Of a stretch of 10,079 nucleotides of DNA, positions 1 to 6,514 are shown one piece after another. The notes below the pieces were generated by a model. The model had not been told where the DNA came from, searched no databases, and saw only the letters and a program-made list of their open reading frames with translations. Within the stretch, counting starts at the first letter, position 1. Each line of letters opens with the position of its first letter. The stretch comes from an uncultured Intestinimonas sp. (lineage in GTDB: Bacteria > Bacillota_A > Clostridia > Oscillospirales > Oscillospiraceae). The position numbers and the translations under genes were made by a program. Location of the stretch: assembly GCA_958435885.1 (NCBI GenBank), contig CAUBHZ010000035.1, positions 1 through 10,079 of the forward strand, in the 5' to 3' direction.

Positions 1-845
1 TGACGGATTCTGGCCACGTTTTCGATCTTGAGGCACTGCTCCACCACCGCCTTCAGGAAGGCCTGCTGGGTCTTGATGCGGCCCAGATCGCCGTCGGCGT
101 AGCCGTAGCGCATGTCGTTGTCGTGGCGGTAGCGGATGACTCCCATGGCGGCCTCGCCGTCCAGGAGCTGATAGCCCTTGTTGATGTGGATGTGGAGGTC
201 CTGGGTGGGGTCGTCATAGTTCATGTTCCGGGGCACGTCGAACCACACGCCGCCGATGGCGTCCACAAGCTCGCCCACAGCGTCCCACTCCACCACCACC
301 TGGAAGTCGGGCACAAAGCCCACCAGCTGGCTGATCTCCTTGTCCAGGGCGTCGATGCCCTCGTCTCCGCCGCCGGCGTAGTTATAGACCGAGTTGATCT
401 TCTTGATGTCCCAGGAGACATTGACCATGGTGTCCCGGGGGATGCTCATGACGTTGAGCTTCTGGTTGGGCACGTCGTAGGAGGCCACCAGGATGGTGTC
501 GGTGTTGCCGCCGCCCCCCGTATCCCGGCCGATGACCAGGAAGGTGAAGAAGTCCTCCTTCCGGCCGCTGCCGTACACGCTGGGGGTCTCGGTCTCGGCC
601 TCGCCGTCCTGTGTGGACACCTGGGGCCGCCCTCCGCTCTGGGAGATGTCCGGCTTGACGAACAGCAGCTTGGAGACCGCAAAGCCGATCACCACCAAAG
701 CCGCCAGAACGGTGACGGTGATATACACCGCCCGTATGGCCTTCTGCTTGGGGGTAAGCTTCCTGCGCGGCTTCTTCGGCGGCTTCGGCTCCGAAGCGCC
801 GGCCAGGCGGCTGCCGCCCTTTTTCTGTTCTCTCTCTGCGGTCAT
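1..845 (-). CDS. LCP (LytR-CpsA-Psr) family glycopolymer transferase, second copy, 3' end off window
   Basis: This is a membrane-anchored LCP protein. The family transfers undecaprenyl-linked glycopolymers such as teichoic acids or capsule onto peptidoglycan outside the cell. Translation from the ATG at 845 gives 281 codons with no stop before the left edge, so the C-terminus is missing. Residues 1-37 are a basic, Pro/Lys-rich cytoplasmic tail, about 40-63 form one membrane helix, and 64-95 a short linker. The LCP domain starts near 97 with FTFLVIGRDTGGGG. It contains NTDTILV (114-120), SIPRDT (134-139), DIKKINSVYNYAGGG (146-160), DAIGGV (195-200), LLDGEAAMGVIRYR (227-240) and GDLGRIKTQQ (252-261); the Arg and Asp residues in these motifs are those that hold the polyprenyl phosphate in known LCP structures. 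The start is backed by AAAGGA at 854-859, 8 bases upstream. The domain is very like that of the gene before it, with long near-identical DNA blocks, so the two are tandem paralogues. The exact polymer is unknown. Confidence 0.93.
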   Translation of the reverse strand, partial: MTAEREQKKGGSRLAGASEPKPPKKPRRKLTPKQKAIRAVYITVTVLAALVVIGFAVSKLLFVKPDISQSGGRPQVSTQDGEAETETPSVYGSGRKEDFFTFLVIGRDTGGGGNTDTILVASYDVPNQKLNVMSIPRDTMVNVSWDIKKINSVYNYAGGGDEGIDALDKEISQLVGFVPDFQVVVEWDAVGELVDAIGGVWFDVPRNMNYDDPTQDLHIHINKGYQLLDGEAAMGVIRYRHDNDMRYGYADGDLGRIKTQQAFLKAVVEQCLKIENVARIR

Positions 846-919
846 GTGCGTCGTCCTTTCACAGTGTCCCCGGTCCATGCGCCGTCAAAATGGGACTGGT
901 TTCTCGCGATTCGTCCTGT

Positions 920-948
920 AAGATAACATATTTTCCTTTAAATTGCAA
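920..948 (-). promoter_or_regulatory. Candidate sigma-A promoter for the second LCP gene
   Basis: On the minus strand a TTGCAA box (943-948; 4 of 6 to TTGACA) is followed after exactly 17 bases by TATCTT (920-925; 4 of 6 to TATAAT). It lies in the only clearly AT-rich part of the 112-base gap between the two LCP genes and would give a leader of roughly 70 bases ending in the AAAGGA ribosome site. Both boxes are imperfect, so this is a candidate only. If real, the second LCP gene can be expressed apart from the upstream operon. Confidence 0.4.
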
Positions 949-957
949 CCGTCTTCC

Positions 958-2580
958 TCAGGCGGCGGGGGTGGCCGGGACCTCCGGCGGCGTGAAGACC
1001 GGAATCCCGATGTCCCCGGGGGACTGGGATGCTCCGGCGGAAGTCTCTGCCGGCGCCTGGGAGGGGACTTCCGTCTCGGCGGGAGCAGTGCTGGCCGGAG
1101 CCTGGGTCTCCGCCGGAGGAGTGGTCTCCTCCGGCGTCCCGGTCCCGGCGGGAGCTCCGGTGGCCGCCGGCGGCACCGTCTCCGTGGGCGTCTCCGTCTC
1201 CGCAGGGGGTACGCTCTCCGTGGGCGTGCCGCTCTGGCTGGGCAGCGGACTTTCCGTGGGCGTGCCGCTCTCACCGGGCAGGGGACTCTCCGTGGGCGTC
1301 TCCGTGGGCGCCTCAGTCTCGGCGGGAGGTTTCGTCTCCGCCGGCTTCAGGGAATCATAGTAGGCCGCATTGGCCCTGCTGTCCTTGATGGCGCTGCGGG
1401 TGGCGGCGATGGAGCCGTCGGAGTTTTTATAGACGATGTCCAGGTTGGCCCTGGTCACGTCGGTGAGGTAGGGATTGAAGTCCTTGTTGACCAGCTCCAC
1501 GATCTCGCTGGCATAGGGGAAGACGTAGGACTCGTTCCGGCCGATGGAGTAGCTCCAGAAGTAGCCGTTGTAGTTGGCGGGCAGGGTGACGAAGCTGACG
1601 CTGTCTGTCCGCAGCCCGCCCTGGATGGCCGACTTGGCCAGCCACAGCAGGTTGGGGATGGTGAGGTCGGTCTCCACGTTCTCCACAAAGATGTTCACCA
1701 GGTCGGGGATGTGGGAGACCACCGAGGGCTGGAGGAGCTTTTCCGCAATGGCCATCAGCAGATCCTGCTGGACCTGGATGCGGCCGATGTCGCCCTGGTT
1801 ATAGATGCCGGGAGCGCCGTTGTTGTTCTTGCGGAACCGGAGGACCTGCATGACCTGCTCCCCGTCCAGGTGCTGGAAGCCCTTGTTGATGTGGATGTGG
1901 AGGTCCTGGGTGGGGTCGTCGTAGTTCATGTTCACGGGGACGTCGAAGTCCACCCCGCCGATGGCGGTGGCCAGCTTGCCCACAGCCTCCCACTCCACCA
2001 CGATGTGGAAATCGGGGGCAAAGCCGATGGTGTCGGACACGGTGTCCATCAGGGCCGCCATGCCCTTCTCCCCGCCGCCGGCGTAGTTGTAGACCGAGTT
2101 GATCTTCTTGATGTCCCAGGACTTGTTCACGATGGTGTCCCGGGGGATGCTCATGGCGTTGAGCTCCTGGTTCTTCACGTCGTAGGAGACCACCATGATG
2201 GTGTCGGTGTTGCCGCCGCCCCCGGTGTCCCGGCCCACCAGCAGGAAGGTGTAGTAGTCCTCCTTCCGGCCCGCCGCCGCCAGGTCCGGCGCCTCGTCCC
2301 CGGTGATCTCAGGGGACTCGGTGGGCTCCGCCGGGGCGGCGCTCTCCGTGGGCTTGGGCTCGGTCTTGACGGGGATCTCCGGCTTGACGAAGAGGAATCG
2401 GGACACCGCAAAGACCACCACCACCAGGGCCGCCAGGATGGTGATAATAAGATAGACCGCCCGGAGGGCCTTCTGCCTGGGCGTCAAGGGCTTTTTCGGC
2501 TGTTTGGGGGGCTTCTGACTCCCGTCTCCCTTTTTGAGCAGGTGTCTGCCGCCCTTCTTGTTCTCTTTCTCCGGGTTCAT
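958..2580 (-). CDS. LCP (LytR-CpsA-Psr) family glycopolymer transferase with Pro/Thr/Glu-rich tail
   Basis: A 540-residue LCP protein, predicted to attach cell-wall glycopolymers to peptidoglycan on the outer face of the membrane. Residues 1-40 are basic and cytoplasmic, 41-64 form the single membrane helix, and 70-104 are a Pro/Glu-rich linker. The LCP domain (about 107-290) shows FLLVGRDTGGGG (112-123), NTDTIMV (124-130), SIPRDT (144-149), KKINSVYNYAGGG (158-170), AIGGVDFDVP (206-215), HLDGEQVMQVLRFR (237-250) and GDIGRIQVQQ (263-272). Residues 290-410 form a further C-terminal region. From about 412 to the end the protein is a low-complexity tail of roughly 129 residues rich in Pro, Thr, Glu and Ser, with six PAET motifs and no LPxTG or cysteine, probably an extended wall-spanning segment. 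The start ATG shares one base with the nadD-yqeK stop (TGATG), so translation is probably coupled; AAAGGA at 2589-2594 is the ribosome site. Function is well supported; the polymer is not identifiable. Confidence 0.94.
   Translation of the reverse strand: MNPEKENKKGGRHLLKKGDGSQKPPKQPKKPLTPRQKALRAVYLIITILAALVVVVFAVSRFLFVKPEIPVKTEPKPTESAAPAEPTESPEITGDEAPDLAAAGRKEDYYTFLLVGRDTGGGGNTDTIMVVSYDVKNQELNAMSIPRDTIVNKSWDIKKINSVYNYAGGGEKGMAALMDTVSDTIGFAPDFHIVVEWEAVGKLATAIGGVDFDVPVNMNYDDPTQDLHIHINKGFQHLDGEQVMQVLRFRKNNNGAPGIYNQGDIGRIQVQQDLLMAIAEKLLQPSVVSHIPDLVNIFVENVETDLTIPNLLWLAKSAIQGGLRTDSVSFVTLPANYNGYFWSYSIGRNESYVFPYASEIVELVNKDFNPYLTDVTRANLDIVYKNSDGSIAATRSAIKDSRANAAYYDSLKPAETKPPAETEAPTETPTESPLPGESGTPTESPLPSQSGTPTESVPPAETETPTETVPPAATGAPAGTGTPEETTPPAETQAPASTAPAETEVPSQAPAETSAGASQSPGDIGIPVFTPPEVPATPAA
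1217..1288 (-). repeat. Two tandem 36-base repeats in the LCP tail coding region
   Basis: Two adjacent 36-base units (1217-1252 and 1253-1288) encode 12-residue repeats of the form TESPLPxxSGTP. A partial third unit follows on the + strand at 1289. The repeat is in frame and lies inside the Pro/Thr/Glu-rich tail, so gain or loss of units would change tail length without breaking the gene. Confidence 0.85.
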
Positions 2581-3794
2581 CAGGTCCGTCCTTTCAGGAA
2601 GTCTCGCGCCTGGAGGGTATTGGTGTGCACCGGCACCCCCCGCTCCTCCATGTCCTGGATGGTCAGCTCACAGCCCAGAAGCAGGGCCTTGTCCATGTCC
2701 GTGTAGGCCAGCCGCCGCAGCTCCTCCAGGCCCTCAAAGTCGGCCCGGGAGGGCTCAATGTAGTCGGCCAGGTAGAGCACCTTGGAGAGGAGGTCCATAT
2801 CCGCCTTGCCGGTGGTGTGCCAGTAGATGGCGTTGCACACCTCCTCGGGCTCTCCAAACACATGCCGGGCGATGGCGGCGCCGGTCTTGGAGTGGAGGAG
2901 CTTCACCGCCACCCGCTCCAGCTCGTCCAGCTTGATGTGGTACTGCTCGCACAGGGCCAGCTGCTCCTCCAGATTCAGGTACTTGGTGCAGTCGTGGAGA
3001 ATGCCCGCCCGGCGGGCCAGGTGGGGGTCGGCGCCCCAGCGCTCCGCCAGCCGTACCGCCTCCTCCTCGCAGCCCCGGATGTGGGGGATGCGCTTGGCCT
3101 TCACCATGGAGAGGGAGGTGCAGCGGAGGTCGTCATCGTCCAGGTGCTTGAGATCGGCCTTCACGTCATAGAGTCCGTTGCGGAGGATGTAGCCGTAGAC
3201 CTGGCACCAGAGGGCGTCCCGCACCTGGGCCCGGTTGGTGTCCAGCAGGGCCCGGACCTGGGTGGAGGAGAGGTCGATGATCTGAGGCAGCTCCACCACC
3301 GCCACCCGGGCGCCGAAGCGCTCCTGGAGGTAGTTGCCCTGAATCTTCAGCAGCTCCCCGGCGTCCGACTCCCGCCGGGCAAAGGCGGCGATGCCGGCCA
3401 GGGCGGTGATCCGCTCCGGGTCCCGCCAGTTCTGCAAAGTGAGGAACATATCCGTCCCCATGAGGAGCCACAGCTCGTCGTCGGGATAGCGCCGGCGCAG
3501 TTCCTCCAGGGTGTCCACCGTGTAGCTCTTGCCCTGACGGGAGAGCTCCAGACCGTCGGCCTGGGCCAGGCCGGGCCGTCCCGCCTCCAGGCAGACGCCG
3601 TCCGCCATCAGGGCCGTCATGGCCAGCCGGTCCTCCGCCGGCACCGCCTCCGGCGGCAGCGCCTTGTGGGGCGGGATGGCCGCCGGCACGAACAGGATCT
3701 TGTCCAGCTCCAGCAGCGCCGCCGCCGCCCGGGCCGCCTCCATGTGCCCCAGGTGGGGCGGGTCAAAGGTTCCGCCATACACGCCGATCTTCAT
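2580..3794 (-). CDS. nadD-yqeK: Fused nicotinate-nucleotide adenylyltransferase (NadD) and YqeK-type HD phosphohydrolase
   Basis: A 404-residue two-domain protein. Residues 1 to about 205 are NadD, which joins nicotinate mononucleotide and ATP to give deamido-NAD in cytosolic NAD synthesis. It carries GGTFDPPHLGH (7-17, the nucleotidyltransferase GxxxPxHxGH motif), PPHK (41-44), YTVDTLEEL (91-99), GTDMF (113-117) and LSSTQVR (175-181). Residues about 230-395 are a YqeK-like HD domain with HIRG (His238), HD (267-268), HSKTG (301-305), HTTG (His326) and YLADYIEP (341-348), the expected metal-binding pattern. YqeK homologues hydrolyse Ap4A symmetrically. The two are separate neighbouring genes in Bacillus; here no stop or frame change separates them. 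I chose the ATG at 3794 over the in-frame GTG at 3803 because the GTG overlaps the ribosome site, while the ATG lies 8 bases from it. The stop overlaps the LCP start by one base. Confidence 0.94.
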   Translation of the reverse strand: MKIGVYGGTFDPPHLGHMEAARAAAALLELDKILFVPAAIPPHKALPPEAVPAEDRLAMTALMADGVCLEAGRPGLAQADGLELSRQGKSYTVDTLEELRRRYPDDELWLLMGTDMFLTLQNWRDPERITALAGIAAFARRESDAGELLKIQGNYLQERFGARVAVVELPQIIDLSSTQVRALLDTNRAQVRDALWCQVYGYILRNGLYDVKADLKHLDDDDLRCTSLSMVKAKRIPHIRGCEEEAVRLAERWGADPHLARRAGILHDCTKYLNLEEQLALCEQYHIKLDELERVAVKLLHSKTGAAIARHVFGEPEEVCNAIYWHTTGKADMDLLSKVLYLADYIEPSRADFEGLEELRRLAYTDMDKALLLGCELTIQDMEERGVPVHTNTLQARDFLKGRT

Positions 3795-3802
3795 TGTGAA
3801 CA

Positions 3803-3809
3803 CTCCTCT
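3803..3809 (-). promoter_or_regulatory. Ribosome binding site that fixes the nadD-yqeK start
   Basis: AGAGGAG on the minus strand sits 8 bases before the ATG at 3794. The alternative GTG start (3801-3803) overlaps the end of this motif and could not be served by it, so the shorter protein starting MKIGVYGG is the likely product, which also matches the usual NadD N-terminus. Confidence 0.8.
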
Positions 3810-3857
3810 TTTCTCGACTGTTCTCCCAAGATGCCGCTGTGTGGGCCTCTGCGCCTC

Positions 3858-3894
3858 CGGTCCGCATTGATATTCCTTTAGACGCTCCGGACCG
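3858..3894 (-). other. Inverted repeat in the yhbY to nadD-yqeK spacer
   Basis: A perfect 7-base inverted repeat (arms 3858-3864 and 3888-3894, CGGTCCG/CGGACCG) with a 23-base loop lies in the 129-base gap between yhbY and nadD-yqeK. The loop contains AAAGGA followed by an ATG (see findings). No T run follows, so it is not an intrinsic terminator. Its role is unknown; it may be an RNA stem in the leader of nadD-yqeK or chance in GC-rich DNA. Confidence 0.3.
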
Positions 3895-3923
3895 TGAAAT
3901 CGTTTTCCGCTTTTGGGAAAAAA

Positions 3924-4244
3924 TCAGCTCTGCCGCTTGTCCTTCACCAGCACGATCCGGTCCTTCTTGTCCTTATTGTGACTTTGACGATAAAGCACAA
4001 ACTTTGTTCCGATGACCTGGACCACCTCACTGCGGGTGGCTTTGGCCAGGTCCTCGGCGGCCTCCCGGGCGGTGAGCATGGAGTTCTCCAGCACCTTGCC
4101 CTTGATGAGCTCCCGGGCCTCCAGGGCGTCGTCGGCCTGCTTGATGAGGTTGTCCCCCAGGCCGTCCTTACCTACGTGCAGAATGGTGTCGATGCCGTTG
4201 GCCAGGCCCCGAAGCTGGGCCCGCTGCTTGCTTGTCAGATCCAT
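3924..4244 (-). CDS. yhbY: CRM-domain RNA-binding protein YhbY, ribosome assembly factor
   Basis: A 106-residue protein made almost entirely of one CRS1-YhbY (CRM) domain. YhbY binds pre-50S particles and is thought to help assembly of the large ribosomal subunit. Visible hallmarks are the opening LTSKQRAQLRGLAN, the ILHVGKDGLGDNLIKQADDALEARELIK segment split across residues about 21-49 (the GxxG-like loop of the family is GKDGLG at 25-30), and a basic end (KDKKDRIVLVKDKRQS). Length is typical for the family (about 95-105 residues). The start is supported by AAGGAG 5 bases before the ATG. It lies 20 bases after rdgB and precedes nadD-yqeK, matching the conserved yhbY-nadD-yqeK cluster of Firmicutes. 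No anomalies are seen. Confidence 0.93.
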   Translation of the reverse strand: MDLTSKQRAQLRGLANGIDTILHVGKDGLGDNLIKQADDALEARELIKGKVLENSMLTAREAAEDLAKATRSEVVQVIGTKFVLYRQSHNKDKKDRIVLVKDKRQS

Positions 4245-4264
4245 AATATCTCCTTAAAATCGTT

Positions 4265-4864
4265 TTATTTGCTCTGGCCGGACAGGTAGTCGGCCAGCTT
4301 CTGCTGAAAGAGTTTCAAAGCGTTCCCCCGGTGGGAGATGGCGTTTTTCTCCTCGGGGCTGAGCTGGGCGAAGGTCTTTTTCTTCTCCGGCACGAAGAAG
4401 ATGGGGTCGTAGCCGAAGCCGTTCTCCCCCTGAGGGGCGTAGGCCAGGGTGCCGGGGCACTCCCCCCGGGCGGAGATGATGTCGCCATTAGGCATGCACA
4501 GGGTGATGACCGAGACGAACTTGCACTTCCGGTCCAGCTGCCCCTTCATGTTCTCCAGCAGCAGGCGATACCGGCCCACGTCGTCCAGGCCCTCCCCGCC
4601 GTACCGGGCGGAGTAGACCCCGGGGGCGCCGTTCAGGGCGTCCACGGACAGGCCGGAGTCGTCGGCGATGGCGGGGAGGCCGCTGGCCTCCATAACGGCT
4701 TTGGCCTTCAGGAGGGAGTTCTCCTCAAAGGTGGTCCCCGTCTCCTCCACGTCCACATCCACGCCCACATCGGACTCCAGGACCACCTCCACCCCCTGGG
4801 CGGAGAGGATGTCCCGCATCTCCACCAGCTTGTGCTGGTTCTTGCTGGCAAGCACTACTTTCAC
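4265..4864 (-). CDS. rdgB: dITP/XTP pyrophosphatase (RdgB/HAM1 family)
   Basis: A 199-residue cytosolic enzyme of nucleotide-pool cleaning: it converts non-canonical purine triphosphates (dITP, ITP, XTP) to monophosphate and pyrophosphate, keeping them out of DNA and RNA. The full family signature is present: SKN (7-9) near the start, TFEENS (45-50), ADDSG (67-71) with the catalytic/metal Asp residues, SARYGG (85-90), GENGFGYDP (146-154) and SHRG (177-180). Length is the usual size for the family. The start is a GTG at 4864; no nearby ATG gives the conserved MKxVLASKN opening, and GGAGGG at 4872-4877, inside the last codons of rph, sits 7 bases upstream. Only three bases separate it from the rph stop, so translation is probably coupled. 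The rph-rdgB pair is common in Firmicutes and in some species the two are fused. Confidence 0.96.
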   Translation of the reverse strand: MKVVLASKNQHKLVEMRDILSAQGVEVVLESDVGVDVDVEETGTTFEENSLLKAKAVMEASGLPAIADDSGLSVDALNGAPGVYSARYGGEGLDDVGRYRLLLENMKGQLDRKCKFVSVITLCMPNGDIISARGECPGTLAYAPQGENGFGYDPIFFVPEKKKTFAQLSPEEKNAISHRGNALKLFQQKLADYLSGQSK

Positions 4865-4867
4865 GGC

Positions 4868-5584
4868 TCAGCCCTCCAGCGCCTTGGCCTGGAAGGTCAT
4901 GACCTCCCGGATGCCCTTGGCGCACAGGTCCACCAGGTCCCGCTGCTCCTGGACGGTGAAGGCCCGGCCCTCGCCGGTGCCCTGGAGCTCCACGATGCCG
5001 CCCTCGCCGGTCATGACGCAGTTGAGGTCCACCTGGGCGGAGGAGTCCTCCTCATAGCACAGGTCCAGCAAGAGCTGGTCGTGGACGATGCCGGCGGAGA
5101 TGGCGGCCACCGGGGTGATGATGGGGTTCTCGGCCAGGACGCCCTGGGCCATCAGCTTCTTCACCGCCAGAGCCAGGGCCACATAGCCGCCGGTGACGCT
5201 GGCGGTACGGGTGCCGCCGTCCCCCTGGAGCACGTCGCAGTCGATGTTGATGGTGCGCTCCCCCAGCTTCTTCATGTCCACCGCAGCCCGGAGGGCACGG
5301 CCCACCAGACGCTGGATCTCCGCCGACCGGGGGGAGAGCTTCAGCTTGGAGATATCCCGCTTGGACCGCTCCCGGTTGGCCCGGGGCAGCATGGAGTACT
5401 CCGCAGTGACCCAGCCCTCTCCCTCGGGGACGTGGGGAGGGGTCTTTTCCTCCACAGAGGCGGTGCACAGCACCATGGTGTTGCCGCAGCGGATGAGGCA
5501 GGAGCCCTCCGCGAATTTGTTGAAGCCGGGGGTGATCTCAATGGGCCGGAGCTGATCCCAGGCCCGTCCGTCGATCCTTGCCAT
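4868..5584 (-). CDS. rph: Ribonuclease PH (tRNA nucleotidyltransferase)
   Basis: A 238-residue phosphate-dependent 3' to 5' exoribonuclease that trims the 3' ends of tRNA precursors and works as a ring-shaped hexamer in the cytosol. It shows the classic RNase PH order: the RIDGRAWDQLRPIEI opening, GNTMVLCTASVEEKTPP, GEGWVTAEYSMLPRA, EIQRLVGRALRAAVD, the INIDCDVLQGDGGTRTASVTG stretch with the phosphate and active-site residues, then YEEDSSAQVDLNCVMTG and ELQGTGEGRAFT. Length matches the family. A small oddity is SPRSAEIQR where GRTxEIQR is usual; the second Arg is kept. The ATG at 5584 follows a good GGAGGA with 8 bases between. Fifty bases separate it from ftsY upstream and three from rdgB downstream. 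Confidence 0.97.
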   Translation of the reverse strand: MARIDGRAWDQLRPIEITPGFNKFAEGSCLIRCGNTMVLCTASVEEKTPPHVPEGEGWVTAEYSMLPRANRERSKRDISKLKLSPRSAEIQRLVGRALRAAVDMKKLGERTINIDCDVLQGDGGTRTASVTGGYVALALAVKKLMAQGVLAENPIITPVAAISAGIVHDQLLLDLCYEEDSSAQVDLNCVMTGEGGIVELQGTGEGRAFTVQEQRDLVDLCAKGIREVMTFQAKALEG

Positions 5585-5634
5585 GTTTCGATTCCTCCAA
5601 AATCAAGGCCAAATGGCCGGTATTGTGTGATGGA

Positions 5635-6501
5635 TTACACCAGCGCCTCGGTGAAGCCCTCGGCGTCGAAGGGGCGCAGGTCCTCGATGCCCTCGCCCAG
5701 GCCCACATACTTCACGGGGATCTGGAGGGTGTCGGCGATGGCCACGGTGATGCCGCCCTTGGCGCTGCCGTCCAGCTTGGTGAGGACGATGCCGGTGACG
5801 CCGGCGGCCTCCCGGAACTGCTTGGCCTGGATGAGGCCGTTCTGTCCGGTGGTGGCGTCCAGCACCAGCAGGGTCTCCTTGGCGCAGCCGGGGAGCTCCC
5901 GGTCGATGATGCGGGAAATCTTGTTGAGCTCGTTCATCAGGTTCTGCTTGTTGTGGAGCCGTCCGGCGGTGTCCACCAGGATGACGTCGCTGTTCCGGGC
6001 CTTGGCGGCGCTCACCGCGTCAAAGACCACCGAGGCGGGGTCGGCCCCCTCGTGCTGCTTGACGATCTCCACCCCCGCCCGCTGGGACCAGATGGTGAGC
6101 TGGTCGGCGGCGGCGGCCCGGAAGGTGTCCCCGGCGCAGAGGAGGACCTTCTTCCCCTCAGCCTTCAGGGTGGCGGCCAGTTTGCCGATGGTGGTGGTCT
6201 TTCCCACGCCGTTGACGCCGATGAAGAGGATCACCGAGGGGCGGGTGGAGAGGTCCAGGCCCTGGTCTCCCACTGTCAGCATGTCCTGGAGCACCCGGCG
6301 CAGACAGTTCCGCACCTCCTCCTTGTCCTTGAGCTTCTCGCTCTTCACCCGGCTCTTGAGCTCCTCCACCGCCTTGAGGGTGGTGTCCATGCCCATGTCG
6401 GACAGGATGAGGGTCTCCTCCAGCTCATCGTAAAAGTCGTCGTCAATGGCGGAGAAGCCCGCAAAGATGTTCAGTTTTTTGATTTTATCAAAAAATCCCA
6501 T
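5635..6501 (-). CDS. ftsY: Signal recognition particle receptor FtsY
   Basis: A 288-residue SRP receptor GTPase that docks the Ffh-ribosome-nascent chain complex at the membrane and releases it to the SecYEG translocon. The N domain is residues about 1-85, opening with the amphipathic MGFFDKIKKLN. The G domain carries the P-loop GVNGVGKTTT (95-104), DTFRAAA (125-131), DTAGR (177-181), TKLDGSAKGG (241-250) and GLGE (267-270). It lacks the long acidic A domain of the E. coli protein, as is normal for Firmicutes, so membrane contact probably relies on the N-terminal amphipathic segment. The start has AGAGGA about 8 bases upstream, a ribosome site that overlaps the stop of the small membrane gene before it (13 bases between the genes). 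In most Firmicutes ftsY directly follows smc; here a small gene and a structured spacer lie between. Confidence 0.97.
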   Translation of the reverse strand: MGFFDKIKKLNIFAGFSAIDDDFYDELEETLILSDMGMDTTLKAVEELKSRVKSEKLKDKEEVRNCLRRVLQDMLTVGDQGLDLSTRPSVILFIGVNGVGKTTTIGKLAATLKAEGKKVLLCAGDTFRAAAADQLTIWSQRAGVEIVKQHEGADPASVVFDAVSAAKARNSDVILVDTAGRLHNKQNLMNELNKISRIIDRELPGCAKETLLVLDATTGQNGLIQAKQFREAAGVTGIVLTKLDGSAKGGITVAIADTLQIPVKYVGLGEGIEDLRPFDAEGFTEALV

Positions 6502-6514
6502 AATTTTCTTCCTC

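Noticed and set aside
943..2706. A 587-codon open frame on the + strand opposite the first LCP gene
   Set aside because: It is the antisense of a well-supported LCP gene; strong G/C third positions remove stops on the opposite strand. Its protein is low complexity (Gly/Val/His/Asp/Arg-rich) with no family features.
3801..3803. GTG as the nadD-yqeK start
   Set aside because: It overlaps the AGAGGAG ribosome site; the ATG three codons later has correct spacing and gives the usual NadD N-terminus.
2625..3881. A 418-codon open frame on the + strand opposite nadD-yqeK
   Set aside because: Antisense shadow of the fusion gene; composition is typical of reverse-complement translation of GC-rich coding DNA.
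3903..3921. TTTTCC/GGAAAA stem just after the yhbY stop
   Set aside because: The stem is mostly A-T pairs and no T run follows it, so it does not resemble an intrinsic terminator on either strand.
5607..5618. GGCC-AAAT-GGCC hairpin in the ftsY-rph spacer, followed on the minus strand by TTGATTTT
   Set aside because: The stem is only four pairs and the T run is interrupted, and a strong ribosome site for rph follows at once; not a credible terminator.
4331..6433. A 700-codon open frame on the + strand opposite rdgB, rph and ftsY
   Set aside because: It runs across three confidently identified minus-strand genes and their spacers, has no ribosome site or recognisable domain, and is explained by codon bias.
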